A stretch of 32,558 nt of DNA from a bacterium. GTDB taxonomy: Bacteria; UBA9089; CG2-30-40-21; SBAY01. Under the pieces are notes generated by a model. That model was not told the DNA's origin, did no database searches, and saw only the letters and a program-made list of their open reading frames with translations. A program made the position numbers and the translations under genes. Positions 7,213-16,053 of the stretch are shown in pieces. The stretch lies in contig JBFLXS010000010.1 of the NCBI GenBank assembly GCA_040755795.1, positions 1 through 32,558 on the forward strand, given 5' to 3'. Numbering within the stretch: position 1 is the first letter of the stretch; each line of letters starts with the position of its first letter.

Positions 7213-9514
7213 TAGAATTATTGTTGGTTGTCTAATGCTCATGGTATTTGGGATACCGCTGTATTTTGGGTTAAATGTTAATAGCCTTGATTTACAAAAA
7301 ATAGCCTTTATGTGGACACTCTCGTTAATTATAGCCATTACCTGGATAACCAAAATTGTCTGGACAAGAGAATTTAACTTTGTCAGAACTCCACTTGATA
7401 TTCCAATACTTGCCTTTTTGTTAGTAAGTATCCTGGCGACTATTTTCTCTATTCATCCCATCATTAGCCTGATTGGTTTTTATGGTCATCATGAAGGATT
7501 ACTCATAACCATTACCTACATCTTTTTATTCTATGGCGTGGTTAATTTTATAAATAAAGAATTAATGCCCTGGATGATGGATGTTATTATTCTTAGTGGG
7601 GTATTGGTGGCAGGTTATGGTATTATTCAACATTATGGTCTTGACCCGGTAAAATGGGAATTATTTATGGGCGGTCGAGTCTCATCAAGTCTGGGCAATC
7701 CAATTGGTTTTGGGAATCATATCGTTATGGTTTTAGGAATAGCGGTATGTTTATTTCTCTCCAAAGAGATTATTACCAGGCGAAAAACTAAGCAAATTCC
7801 ATCATCAAAGAAAAAGAAAAAAATGATTTTAAAACCTGCCCAACAACACAAGCCCATCGTAGAAATACCCTGGTGGATATATGGAATATGTATTGGTATA
7901 ATTTTGTATGGGTTTGTTTTTTCTGGTAGTCGGGCGCCTTTTCTTGGTATGCTGGGTGGAATTGGACTAATAGGAATTTTATTAGCTAAGAGAATAGTTA
8001 TCCGGAGAAAACAACTTGGAATATTTGGACTGATGTTTGTTGGTTATTTAGTGTTTTCCAATATAAATCCAGAGATTGCCATAATTGGTAGGTTCACAAG
8101 TATGCTTAAACCTCCGGTGCCAAAGGTTGCTTCACCTTTTGAAGTTGGCACTTTCACCGCAACCTCTATCGCTTATCGAACCCCTCGAATCTACCTCTGG
8201 CAAGGGGCATTAAACATCGTTCGTGAGCATCCTGTTTTAGGTGTGGGATTAGATACCATCGGACTTGTTCATTCCCGGTATAAACCCATAGAATCTGCAA
8301 TGGCAGAAGGGGCTTATGCCACCGCAGCCAGTGCCCATAATGAACTATTAGATGTGTGGGTTTCCAGAGGAACAATTGGATTAATCATCTACCTCTGGAT
8401 GCTGATTGCTTTCCTGGTTATTTCTTTAAAAAACTATTGGTCTTATGAGGGGGTAGAAAAATTCTTTATTACGGGATTATTAGCCAGCTGGTTTTCTTAT
8501 CTTATCCAAAATCAATTTAGCCCAACAGGTATCTCATCTTCTTATCTTTTCTGGACAATTATGGCTTTAGGTATGGTATTTAGTGGAAAGCAGAAGTCGT
8601 TCGTCTTATCTCCGCTAATCAAAGAATTTCGATGGCTTATTGTTTTGACCACATTGGGAATAGGAATTGGGTTGTGGATTTTATTAGTCGTCCGACCCTG
8701 TATTGCTGATTTTAATTATGAACAAGGAACTTTACTTCAAACTATGCCTCAATATGAGAAAGAAACTCAATACCGGTTTGAGCGGGCACTAAAATATAAC
8801 CCTTATGAAACACAGTACCATCGGGAGGTGTGTTCTATTTACCTTAATCGGGCACAAACTACAGGGGATGAGACCTGGATTAAAAAGACTATTGAGCAAT
8901 CTAAAAAGTTAGTCAAATTTAATCCTGAGGATGGTGTGGGGAATTCTATTTTAGGGGCAGGATATTATCTGGAAGGCAAGGAATTAAATGAGGCGGTGAA
9001 GTATTTCAAAAGGGCAATAGAGATAGACCCCTATAACCCTGACCCACATAATACCCTTGCTTTAGGCTATCAAAGACTCGGAAAATATGATGAGGCAATT
9101 AAAGAATTTAAACAAGCATTCTGGTTAAAGCCTGATTATTCTATGTCTATTGAGAACTTGATGCGTCTCTATGCCAATATTGGTAAAGGTGATATTAGAT
9201 CTGATATTAAGGAGGTATTAACCAGAGAATCTGGAGGGCGAACTAGCAGGATGAGAGAACGATTAGTTGAATTTTATCTTAAAGAGAATAATCTGGATGA
9301 GGCGGCTAAAGAATGTATCATAATTCTTCACCTTATGCCAGAAAATGTAAATATCTGTAGAATTTTAGGTAATATTTATATCCAGCAAGGAAAGATTGAT
9401 GAGGCAAAAAAGGCATTTAATCATTTATTAAAGATTAAGCCAGATGATATTTATGCCAGGGAATTTTTGGCAAAGATGGATAAACAAATAGGGCTTCACG
9501 AAATTATAAAGTAA
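7178..9514 (+). CDS. O-antigen ligase/Wzy-like membrane protein with C-terminal TPRs (paralogue)
   Basis: Paralogue of the product of 4134-6380 with the same architecture in 778 aa. About 12 hydrophobic segments span residues 1 to about 500, including a Wzy_C-type loop (IYLWQGALNIVREHPVLGVG, then AHNELLDVWVSRG). TPRs run from about 520 to the end (NEAVKYFKRAIEIDPYNPDP; KYDEAIKEFKQAFWLKPDY). A lysine-rich cytoplasmic loop lies near residues 205-225. AAGGAG stands 7 nt before the ATG, which lies inside the end of the HEPN gene, so the two are likely cotranscribed. Expected role: glycan polymerisation, or transfer to lipid or protein, at the outer face of the inner membrane. TPRs may recruit partners. 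The substrate is unknown. Confidence 0.82.
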   Translation: MKQISRIVLYCDRIIVGCLMLMVFGIPLYFGLNVNSLDLQKIAFMWTLSLIIAITWITKIVWTREFNFVRTPLDIPILAFLLVSILATIFSIHPIISLIGFYGHHEGLLITITYIFLFYGVVNFINKELMPWMMDVIILSGVLVAGYGIIQHYGLDPVKWELFMGGRVSSSLGNPIGFGNHIVMVLGIAVCLFLSKEIITRRKTKQIPSSKKKKKMILKPAQQHKPIVEIPWWIYGICIGIILYGFVFSGSRAPFLGMLGGIGLIGILLAKRIVIRRKQLGIFGLMFVGYLVFSNINPEIAIIGRFTSMLKPPVPKVASPFEVGTFTATSIAYRTPRIYLWQGALNIVREHPVLGVGLDTIGLVHSRYKPIESAMAEGAYATAASAHNELLDVWVSRGTIGLIIYLWMLIAFLVISLKNYWSYEGVEKFFITGLLASWFSYLIQNQFSPTGISSSYLFWTIMALGMVFSGKQKSFVLSPLIKEFRWLIVLTTLGIGIGLWILLVVRPCIADFNYEQGTLLQTMPQYEKETQYRFERALKYNPYETQYHREVCSIYLNRAQTTGDETWIKKTIEQSKKLVKFNPEDGVGNSILGAGYYLEGKELNEAVKYFKRAIEIDPYNPDPHNTLALGYQRLGKYDEAIKEFKQAFWLKPDYSMSIENLMRLYANIGKGDIRSDIKEVLTRESGGRTSRMRERLVEFYLKENNLDEAAKECIIILHLMPENVNICRILGNIYIQQGKIDEAKKAFNHLLKIKPDDIYAREFLAKMDKQIGLHEIIK

Positions 9515-9528
9515 GTAATCGGTTAAAT

Positions 9529-9563
9529 GGTAACTGGTAACTAATTACCATTCACCAGTTACC
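9529..9563. repeat. GGTAACTGGT hairpin
   Basis: GGTAACTGGT (9529-9538) and ACCAGTTACC (9554-9563) are perfect 10-bp inverted repeats. Related GGTAATTAG/GGTAACTGG sequences occur near 14333, 16930 and 18297. It may act as the terminator of the ligase gene, but there is no T-tract. Confidence 0.55.
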
Positions 9564-9592
9564 AATTACCAAAAAGAAGGAGGTATAGAAAT

Positions 9593-10609
9593 ATGAACGG
9601 ATATAAAGTTGCGGTTGTGGGTGCGACGGGCGCCGTGGGGACAGAAATGATAAAGGTTCTTGAGCAAAGAGATTTTCCGGTTGCAGAGTTAAAATTATTT
9701 GCATCATCACGCTCGGTAGGGAAAAAATTAGAGTTTAAAAATCAACCAATACCGGTTTTTGAACTGACTCAGGATTCATTTAAGGGGATTGAGATTGCCT
9801 TGTTTTCTGCAGGTGCCTCACGAAGTAAGGATTTTGCACCTTATGCGGTCAAATCAGGTGCAGTCGTCATCGACAATAGTAGTGCCTTTCGGATGGATAA
9901 GGATGTCCCATTGGTTGTGCCAGAGGTCAATCCTCAAGATATTGCCTGGCATAAAGGTATTATCGCTAATCCTAATTGCTCGACTATTCAGATGGTGGTG
10001 GTCTTAAAACCACTTCACGACCTGGCTAAAATTAAACGAATAGTAGTTGCTACCTATCAATCTGTAGGAGGGACTGGTGCTAAGGCTATGCAAGAGTTAC
10101 TATTACAAACAAAGGCGTATGTATCAGGAGATGAATTACCGATAGATGTCTATCCACATCAAATCTTGTTTAATGTTATCCCTGAAATAGGCAAATTTTT
10201 GGATACGGGATATACGGAAGAGGAGATGAAAATGGTAAATGAAACAAGAAAGATTATGGGCGATGAGAGGATTAGAGTTACGGCTACGACGGCCAGAGTT
10301 CCGGTATTTATCTCGCATTCAGAGGCAGTAAATGTAGAGTTTGAAAAAGAGATAACCCCTGAGCAGGCAAGAGAAGTATTACGACACTCCCCAGGCGTTG
10401 AAGTCATAGACAACCCTGCCAATCATGAATATCCATTAGTCATCAATGCCGCACATAAAGACCCGGTCTATGTTGGTCGGATAAGAAAAGATACCTCTGT
10501 TGAACACGGATTAGACTTATGGATAGTTGCTGATAACATCCGCAAAGGTGCGGCACTAAATGCCGTCCAGATTGCGGAGGAGTTGATTAAGGAGGGAACT
10601 AAAATATGA
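9593..10609 (+). CDS. asd: Aspartate-semialdehyde dehydrogenase
   Basis: Cytoplasmic enzyme that reduces aspartyl phosphate to aspartate semialdehyde with NADPH, the branch point to lysine/diaminopimelate, threonine and methionine. Seen: NADP-binding GATGAVGTE at residues 10-18, catalytic Cys129 in NPNCSTIQ, and the substrate-binding SVGGTGAKAM stretch. The length of 338 aa is normal. AAGGAGG lies 9 nt before the ATG. The stop overlaps the next gene by 4 nt (ATGA). No other lysine-pathway gene is adjacent. The identification is secure. Confidence 0.96.
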   Translation: MNGYKVAVVGATGAVGTEMIKVLEQRDFPVAELKLFASSRSVGKKLEFKNQPIPVFELTQDSFKGIEIALFSAGASRSKDFAPYAVKSGAVVIDNSSAFRMDKDVPLVVPEVNPQDIAWHKGIIANPNCSTIQMVVVLKPLHDLAKIKRIVVATYQSVGGTGAKAMQELLLQTKAYVSGDELPIDVYPHQILFNVIPEIGKFLDTGYTEEEMKMVNETRKIMGDERIRVTATTARVPVFISHSEAVNVEFEKEITPEQAREVLRHSPGVEVIDNPANHEYPLVINAAHKDPVYVGRIRKDTSVEHGLDLWIVADNIRKGAALNAVQIAEELIKEGTKI

Positions 10610-11838
10610 AATTTATAGCTGATTTTCATATCCATTCTAAATATTCACGCGCCACAAGCCCACAAATGGAGATACCGACTTTAAGTAAATATGCCAGACG
10701 AAAAGGGATAGCCTTAATGGGCACTGGTGATTGGACACACCCTGTCTGGCTATATGAATTAAAAAAGGTATTAGAACCAGTTAGTTATGGGTTATTTAAG
10801 TATGAGGATACTTTTTTTATGCTCACCGCGGAGGTGTCTAATCTATTTAATCGGAAAGGTAAAGGGAAGAAGGTTCATAATATTATCTTTGCCCCATCTT
10901 TTGAGAGCGTTGAAAAAATAAACAGCCATCTTGAAAAATATGGTGATTTAAGTGCTGATGGCAGACCAATGCTTTCCTTAGATGCAAAAAATTTAGTTAA
11001 AATAATCCTTGATATTGACCCAGATTGCTTTGTTGTTCCAGCACATGCCTGGACTCCCTGGTTTTCTGTATTTGGCTCTAATTCTGGATTTGACTCGGTA
11101 GAAGAATGTTTTGAAGAAGAAACACGGAATATCTATGCCTTAGAGACCGGCCTTTCATCTGACCCACCAATGAATTGGCGATTATCCGAATTAGACCAAT
11201 ATACACTTATCTCTAATTCTGATAGCCACTCTCCGGCTAAAATAGGTCGAGAGGCAAATGCCTTTGATTGTGAGATAAATTACAAAGAAATAATTGATGT
11301 TCTGAAAAGAAAGGATAGAAATAAATTTCTGTTCACCATTGAGTTCTTCCCGGAAGAAGGAAAGTATCATTATGATGGACACAGGTTGTGTAATCTTAGA
11401 TTTACACCTGCCCAAACGAAGGCACATAATGGTATCTGCCCTTCCTGTGGTAAAAAAATAACGGTTGGTGTCGTCAATCGTGTTGAAAAATTAGCTGATA
11501 GACCCGAAGGATTCGTCCCGGAAAATCATATCCCGTGTAAACACCTTATTCCATTAGAAGAAATAATAAGTAAGGTGACTAAAAAAGGCGTTGGCACAGC
11601 CGCAGTAGAAAATGAGTATTTGAAACTCACACAATCCCGACATACGGAATTTGATATTCTTCTCTATCTTTCTAAAGAAGAACTAAGTCAATTTGTATCT
11701 AAAGAAATTCTTAGAGGCATACTAAATGTGCGAGAAAAAAAGGTGAATATCCTACCCGGCTATGATGGCGTTTATGGTGAAATAGATATACCATTAGAAG
11801 AAGAAAAAGAAGAAATAGTTCAATTAAGTCTATTTTAG
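10606..11838 (+). CDS. PHP-domain protein, endonuclease Q-like
   Basis: Resembles endonuclease Q (EndoQ), a repair nuclease best known from archaea that cuts 5' of deaminated bases such as uracil and hypoxanthine. Seen: PHP metal motifs ADFHIHSKYS at the N-terminus, GTGDWTHP near 38-45, VPAHAWTPW around 144-152, and NSDSHSP near 203-209. A zinc-finger-like module follows, with CPSC (Cys278, Cys281) and CKH (Cys311, His313). The length of 410 aa fits EndoQ. It overlaps asd by 4 nt and its stop directly abuts the convergent cdsA stop. The family match is good, but the biochemical activity in bacteria is known for only a few members, so substrate is inference. Confidence 0.8.
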   Translation: MKFIADFHIHSKYSRATSPQMEIPTLSKYARRKGIALMGTGDWTHPVWLYELKKVLEPVSYGLFKYEDTFFMLTAEVSNLFNRKGKGKKVHNIIFAPSFESVEKINSHLEKYGDLSADGRPMLSLDAKNLVKIILDIDPDCFVVPAHAWTPWFSVFGSNSGFDSVEECFEEETRNIYALETGLSSDPPMNWRLSELDQYTLISNSDSHSPAKIGREANAFDCEINYKEIIDVLKRKDRNKFLFTIEFFPEEGKYHYDGHRLCNLRFTPAQTKAHNGICPSCGKKITVGVVNRVEKLADRPEGFVPENHIPCKHLIPLEEIISKVTKKGVGTAAVENEYLKLTQSRHTEFDILLYLSKEELSQFVSKEILRGILNVREKKVNILPGYDGVYGEIDIPLEEEKEEIVQLSLF

Positions 11839-12639
11839 TTACGTTAAAGGAAAAAAAAGGAAATAATAATAAATTATTGGTGCGTTAAAAATCACACTAT
11901 CAAAAACATCTAATACCCCACCATGCCCGGGTATCCAGGTTGCTGAGTCTTTAACCCCGGTCAACCGTTTTATCTTAGATTCTAACAAATCTCCTACTTG
12001 CCCGCAAAAGCTTAATAACAATCCAATAATTATTGCCTGAATTATTGAGATATATCCTGTGATTAAACTAACAATGATAGAAGTCAAAATTCCACCTATT
12101 AATCCAGCCACAGTTCCTTCTACGGATTTTTTGGGGCTAATCTGTGGGATTAATTTGTGTTTGCCAAACTTCAATCCGATGCCAAAGGCAAAAGTATCGG
12201 TTAACCAGGTGATTAAGAATAATAACACGATGTAGAAACTACCATTTTGCAAGTGTTTTAATAAAAGAATATGATTGAGTAAATAACTAATATAGAGCAC
12301 ACCGGCTAATGTTACCCCGATTTCTAAAAAATACCTTTTGATAAAAAAGGTTAATAGATAACCGATTAATAATGGGGAGATTAAAATAGAGGTTAGTAAA
12401 TAAAATTGTGATGGGATAAAATGGGCAACTAAGGCAAAAAGAAGGCTAATGATTACACCAATAATTTTAAATGGTTTTATCTGGACTTTTGAGGATAAGG
12501 AATAAAATTCCATTAGTCCTAAAAATATGACGAGGCAGATTATTAATAATAAGAAAAGGGTATTTTTTGAGAAGATACAATAAATTAATATCGGAACAAA
12601 TATAACTGAAGTAATTATTCTTTTAAATGTAGAACTCAC
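11839..12639 (-). CDS. cdsA: Phosphatidate cytidylyltransferase
   Basis: Membrane enzyme that makes CDP-diacylglycerol from phosphatidate and CTP, the precursor of all major phospholipids. The protein of 266 aa has about eight hydrophobic segments. Near the C-terminus it carries the CDP-transferase signature (SKIKRLTGVKDSATWIPGHGG, then DVFDS). Earlier conserved stretches are FLITWLTDTFAFGIG and SPKKSVEGTVAG. It starts at GTG, which overlaps the uppS stop by 4 nt (GTGA). It is the last gene of the rpsB operon in this window. The dxr gene that often follows is not here; instead a convergent gene ends right at its stop. Confidence 0.95.
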   Translation of the reverse strand: MSSTFKRIITSVIFVPILIYCIFSKNTLFLLLIICLVIFLGLMEFYSLSSKVQIKPFKIIGVIISLLFALVAHFIPSQFYLLTSILISPLLIGYLLTFFIKRYFLEIGVTLAGVLYISYLLNHILLLKHLQNGSFYIVLLFLITWLTDTFAFGIGLKFGKHKLIPQISPKKSVEGTVAGLIGGILTSIIVSLITGYISIIQAIIIGLLLSFCGQVGDLLESKIKRLTGVKDSATWIPGHGGVLDVFDSVIFNAPIIYYYFLFFPLT

Positions 12640-13397
12640 TTTTTCATCTCCAATATCCCACCAAATCTTCTTTCTCTTTTTTGGTAATCGACAATGGCAG
12701 ACAGAAAATGTTTTCTTGAAAAATCAGGCCAGTAAGCAGGGGTAATATAAATTTCGGTATATGCAATTTGCCACAATAAAAAGTTGCTAATTCTCATCTC
12801 GCCACTTGTTCGAATAAGTAAATCTGGTTCTGGTAAATTTGCTGTAGAGAGATATTTTTCAAACAATGGTTCATTGATGTCTTCTGAACTGCATTTTTTG
12901 TTTTCAATATCTGCAGTTAATTTTTTAATAGCATCAATAATATCTGCCCGACCACTATAATTCAGGGCAATATTTAATATTAAACCGGTGTTATGAGCCG
13001 TTTTCTCCGTTGCCCATTTTAAATCTTTAATTATCAAGTCTGATAACTGCTCGATTCTCCCAATGAAATTCAATTTAACATTATCTCGGTTTAATTCACC
13101 AGTCTCTTTGCGTAAATATTCTCGCAAAAGATTCATTAAGGTATTAACCTCTTTTTGAGGTCTGGTCCAATTTTCTGTCGAAAAAGCATAAAGAGTCAAA
13201 ACCTTAATTCCTAATTCACCGCATAACTTAACAATCCTTTTAACCGTTTTCATTCCCGCACGGTGGCCAGCAACTCGCGGCAATTTTTTCCCTTTTGCCC
13301 ATCTTCCATTTCCATCCATAATAATCGCAATATGTCCTGGTAATTTATCTTTATCTATGAGAGACAATAACTGAAATTCATCTTTGGGGATGGACAT
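12636..13397 (-). CDS. uppS: Undecaprenyl pyrophosphate synthase (cis-prenyltransferase)
   Basis: Condenses isopentenyl diphosphate onto farnesyl diphosphate to make the C55 lipid carrier for peptidoglycan and surface glycans. Seen: the signature IAIIMDGNGRWAKG around residues 23-36 with the catalytic Asp, GHRAG, LTLYAFSTENWTRP, and the C-terminal PDLLIRTSGEMRISNFLLWQ block. The length of 253 aa is normal. Its ATG shares one base with the frr stop (TAATG), and its stop overlaps cdsA. Its product could supply the carrier used by the two ligase-like proteins at 4134-9514; that link is inference. Confidence 0.96.
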   Translation of the reverse strand: MSIPKDEFQLLSLIDKDKLPGHIAIIMDGNGRWAKGKKLPRVAGHRAGMKTVKRIVKLCGELGIKVLTLYAFSTENWTRPQKEVNTLMNLLREYLRKETGELNRDNVKLNFIGRIEQLSDLIIKDLKWATEKTAHNTGLILNIALNYSGRADIIDAIKKLTADIENKKCSSEDINEPLFEKYLSTANLPEPDLLIRTSGEMRISNFLLWQIAYTEIYITPAYWPDFSRKHFLSAIVDYQKRERRFGGILEMKK

Positions 13398-13954
13398 TAT
13401 CCTTCTAAAATCTCCTTTTCTTTACTCGCCAGCAATTGGTCTATTTTCTCTATGAATCTATCGGTTATTTTTTGGATTTCATCATGGCCATGTCTTGATT
13501 CATCTTCGGATATTTCTTTATCCTTTTCCTTTTCTTTGATCTGGGAATTAATCTTGTGTCTGATATTGCGTATTCCAATTCTTCCTTCTTCTGCTTTTTT
13601 CTTAATCACTCGGTCTAACTCTTTTCTTCGTTCCTGGGTCAATGAAGGGATGGAGATTCTAATTACATTTCCATCAGTATTTGGCATAAGGCTTAAATCG
13701 GACTTAATAATTGCCTTACAAATAGACTCCGTAACAGATTTATCCCAGGGGGAAATAAGAAGGAGTCGTGGTTCTGGGACAGAGATAGTGGCAAGTTGAT
13801 GAATGGGCATCTGACTACCATAGCATTCTACCCGAATATGTTCAACAAGAGAAGGTGAGGCTTTACCTGTTCGGATTGTGGCAAATTCATTTTTTGTTGC
13901 CTCCACAACCTTTGTCATTTTCTCTTCTGCTTCTTTATAAATATTTTTTAGCAT
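13397..13954 (-). CDS. frr: Ribosome recycling factor
   Basis: Cytoplasmic factor that with EF-G splits the post-termination ribosome. I start it at the ATG at 13954 (MLKNIYKEAEEKM), giving 185 aa, the usual RRF length. GGAGGGG stands 9 nt upstream. A longer frame upstream reads into a repeat element and is rejected. Seen: TGKASPSLVEHIRVECYGS, the ISPWDKS stretch, IRISIPSLTQERRKEL and the long C-terminal helix ending EKIDQLLASKEKEI. It is coupled to uppS by a one-base overlap. A 341-bp repeat element separates it from pyrH, which is unusual for these normally adjacent genes. Confidence 0.96.
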   Translation of the reverse strand: MLKNIYKEAEEKMTKVVEATKNEFATIRTGKASPSLVEHIRVECYGSQMPIHQLATISVPEPRLLLISPWDKSVTESICKAIIKSDLSLMPNTDGNVIRISIPSLTQERRKELDRVIKKKAEEGRIGIRNIRHKINSQIKEKEKDKEISEDESRHGHDEIQKITDRFIEKIDQLLASKEKEILEG

Positions 13955-13977
13955 AAATTTTATCCCCTCCTTTTTAG

Positions 13978-14318
13978 GTAACCGTTCAGCCACAGAGGCA
14001 CAGAGTTCACAGAGAATTAGAGAAATTAGTCACAAATGGACACGAATTATAGCACTTATTAATCGAAATTTAACATAGATATGGCTATGAAATTCCAAAT
14101 CACAAATTCCAAATTCCAAACAAATTCGAATGACCAAAATTCAAAACATTACCCCCCATAGTTTGGTATTTAGGACTTGGAATTTGGTGCTTATTTGAGA
14201 TTTGGTGCTTGGAATTTGGGATTTTTTCCTTATCCACTCTGAGTAAAATTTTGACTAATAACTGCTATATTCCCTCTCTGTTCTCTGTGACTCTGTGGCT
14301 ATATCCCTCAACGGTTAC
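13978..14318. repeat. MITE-like palindromic element, copy E3, with nested repeat
   Basis: The left end GTAACCGTTCAGCCACAGAG and the right end CTCTGTGGCTA...CAACGGTTAC are inverted repeats of the E family. Between them, about 14085-14225 is a second palindrome of the AAATTCCAAATCACAAATTCC / GGAATTTGGTGCTT type, so it looks like an element inside an element. It interrupts the pyrH-frr spacing of the ribosomal operon. Confidence 0.7.
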
Positions 14319-14332
14319 CTTTTTAGTTGGTA

Positions 14333-14366
14333 ATTAGTTAAATGGTAGCTGGTAATTAGTTACCAG
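14333..14366. repeat. GGTAATTAG/GGTAGCTGG repeat
   Basis: Short GGTAATTAGTTA-type units next to the 3' end of pyrH, related to the hairpin before asd (9529) and the repeats at 16930 and 18297. The tail GTTACCAG can pair with CTGGTAA. Confidence 0.5.
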
Positions 14367-14368
14367 TT

Positions 14369-15091
14369 TTATGAAACAATAGTTCCAATCTTTTCTCCTA
14401 AAATAATATTAAGCAGGTTATTGGGTTTTAATAGATTAAAGACAATTATGGGGATGTTATTTTCCATACATAAAGATATTGCGGTGAAATCCATTATTCG
14501 CAATCTTTCGTTAATGACCTCCATATAGGATATTTTATCATATTTAACTGCATCGGGATATTTAACCGGGTCTTTAGAAAAGATACCATCTACTTTAGTT
14601 GCTTTCAGGATAACCTCAGCCCCAATTTCTGCGGCTCGAAGTGCCGCGGCTGTATCTGTGGAAAAAAAAGGATTACCTGTTCCTGCGGCAAAAATCACTA
14701 CCCGTCCTTTTTCCAAATGCCTGATTGCCCTTCTGCGAATATACGGTTCAGCAATTCTTTGCATCTCAATGGCACTCTGGACCCGGCAAAAAACCTGCCG
14801 TGTCTCCAGGGCATCTTGCAAGGCAATGGCATTTATCACCGTGGCTAACATACCCATATGGTCAGCTGAGGTTCTATCCATTTGTGAACCATAAACACTC
14901 ACGCCACGAAAGATATTCCCGCCGCCGATACTAATGGCTATTTCTACCCCCAGATTGTGAATGTCTTTAATTTGTTCGGCAATGGAGGCAATAACTTCTG
15001 GTTCAATTCCATAACCTTTTTTACCTTGAAGCACTTCACCACTGAGTTTGAACAAAACTCGTTTAAAGACAGGTTTTTTATTATCAGTCAC
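14369..15091 (-). CDS. pyrH: Uridylate kinase
   Basis: Hexameric bacterial UMP kinase, making UDP from UMP and ATP. Seen: [15 protein letters not shown] at the N-terminus, [11 protein letters not shown] around residues 55-65, the [20 protein letters not shown] block, and [21 protein letters not shown]. The length of 240 aa is typical. It starts at GTG with AAGGA upstream and lies 14 nt after the 106-aa gene that separates it from tsf. Feedback control by UTP and GTP is known for the family. Confidence 0.96.
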   Translation of the reverse strand: MTDNKKPVFKRVLFKLSGEVLQGKKGYGIEPEVIASIAEQIKDIHNLGVEIAISIGGGNIFRGVSVYGSQMDRTSADHMGMLATVINAIALQDALETRQVFCRVQSAIEMQRIAEPYIRRRAIRHLEKGRVVIFAAGTGNPFFSTDTAAALRAAEIGAEVILKATKVDGIFSKDPVKYPDAVKYDKISYMEVINERLRIMDFTAISLCMENNIPIIVFNLLKPNNLLNIILGEKIGTIVS

Positions 15092-15105
15092 CTTTTGTGT
15101 TTCCT

Positions 15106-15426
15106 TTATTTAAAAATCATAGTTAACACTGCTCCAGTTACAGATAAGATTAGCGGGACAAATAAACCAATTAGCCAATAAAAGAGGTGGTCAATTTTAC
15201 CTGAAATTCCATCCATTCGTTTTTCGAATCCATCCATTCGTTTTTCAAATCCATCCATCCGGACTTCAAGTGCATCAATCCGTTGATTTATTTGTTGATT
15301 CCCACTTTTTATCAAATCTTCTAATCGTTGAATTTCTGCGACAAACCTTTTCTCGCGTTCATCTATAAATCTATCATAATAAGGTGGAAGTGTATATTCT
15401 TTATAAGCTACTGATTCTCCTGGCAT
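15106..15426 (-). CDS. Small coiled-coil protein with C-terminal membrane segment
   Basis: Not recognised as a named family. The 106-aa protein has a polar N-terminus, a helix from about 20 to 80 with heptad-like spacing and near-exact repeats of RMDGFEK, and a hydrophobic segment at about 83-104 ([19 protein letters not shown]) that should anchor it in the membrane with a short cytoplasmic or outer tail. It resembles XhlA/DUF1640-like small anchors in layout only. AAGGAGGG, its ribosome binding site, is formed by the last codons of tsf, and only 3 nt separate the tsf stop from its ATG. It is therefore translationally coupled inside the rpsB-tsf-pyrH operon, where an extra gene is unusual. 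Function unknown. Confidence 0.72.
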   Translation of the reverse strand: MPGESVAYKEYTLPPYYDRFIDEREKRFVAEIQRLEDLIKSGNQQINQRIDALEVRMDGFEKRMDGFEKRMDGISGKIDHLFYWLIGLFVPLILSVTGAVLTMIFK

Positions 15427-15429
15427 TGC

Positions 15430-16038
15430 CTATCCCTCCTTAATTTTCTCACCAATCGCATAGCGAACAAACCTGCGAATGGTTATGTTTTCTCTTAATT
15501 TGGCAATCACACTCGCCACATAGTCAGAAACAGTTATAGCGGGGTCTTTAATATAAGGTTGTTCCAACAAACAGATTTCCTTATAATATTTTTCCAATCT
15601 GCCTTCAACAATTTTATCCCAGAATTTTTCTGGTTTACCTGATTTTTTCGCCTGTTCTATGTAAATTTCCCTTTCATTGGCAACCATTTCTTCTCTAACC
15701 TGGTCTTTGGAGACAACATAAGGATTAGAGGCGGCGATTTGCATGGCGATATTTTTCACTAATTCTTGAAATTCAGAATTTTTAGCCACAAAATCTGTTT
15801 CACAATTAATTTCAACCAACACCCCAAGTTTTCCACCAGGATGGATATAAGAAAATATTGTTCCTTCTTTGGTTTCGCGGACTTGTTTTTTCTTTGCTTC
15901 GGCTAATCCCTGTGTGCGTAAAATTTTCAATGCCTCTTCAACAACTCCATTAGCCTTTTGTAATGCCTCTTTGCATTCCATCATCGGTGCTCCGGTAATT
16001 TCGCGGAGCTGTTTTACTTGTTCTGCACTAATAACCAT
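15430..16038 (-). CDS. tsf: Elongation factor Ts
   Basis: Nucleotide exchange factor for EF-Tu. Seen: the N-terminal UBA-like domain (VKQLREITGAPMMECKEALQKANG, about residues 8-31) and the EF-Tu-contacting TDFVA motif near residues 80-84. The protein of 202 aa is the short form with one core subdomain, as in Thermus-like and several other lineages. It follows rpsB after 15 nt. Its final codons carry the ribosome binding site for the next small gene. Confidence 0.96.
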   Translation of the reverse strand: MVISAEQVKQLREITGAPMMECKEALQKANGVVEEALKILRTQGLAEAKKKQVRETKEGTIFSYIHPGGKLGVLVEINCETDFVAKNSEFQELVKNIAMQIAASNPYVVSKDQVREEMVANEREIYIEQAKKSGKPEKFWDKIVEGRLEKYYKEICLLEQPYIKDPAITVSDYVASVIAKLRENITIRRFVRYAIGEKIKEG

Positions 16039-16053
16039 AATTTTTCTCCTTTC

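Noticed and set aside
13452-13799. A 115-aa plus-strand ORF over frr
   Set aside because: It is the complement of a conserved gene, and its hydrophobic look comes from Glu/Lys-rich codons read backwards.
13955-13993. Longer N-terminus of the ribosome recycling factor
   Set aside because: The ATG at 13954 has an ideal ribosome binding site and gives the normal 185 aa; the extension runs into a repeat element.
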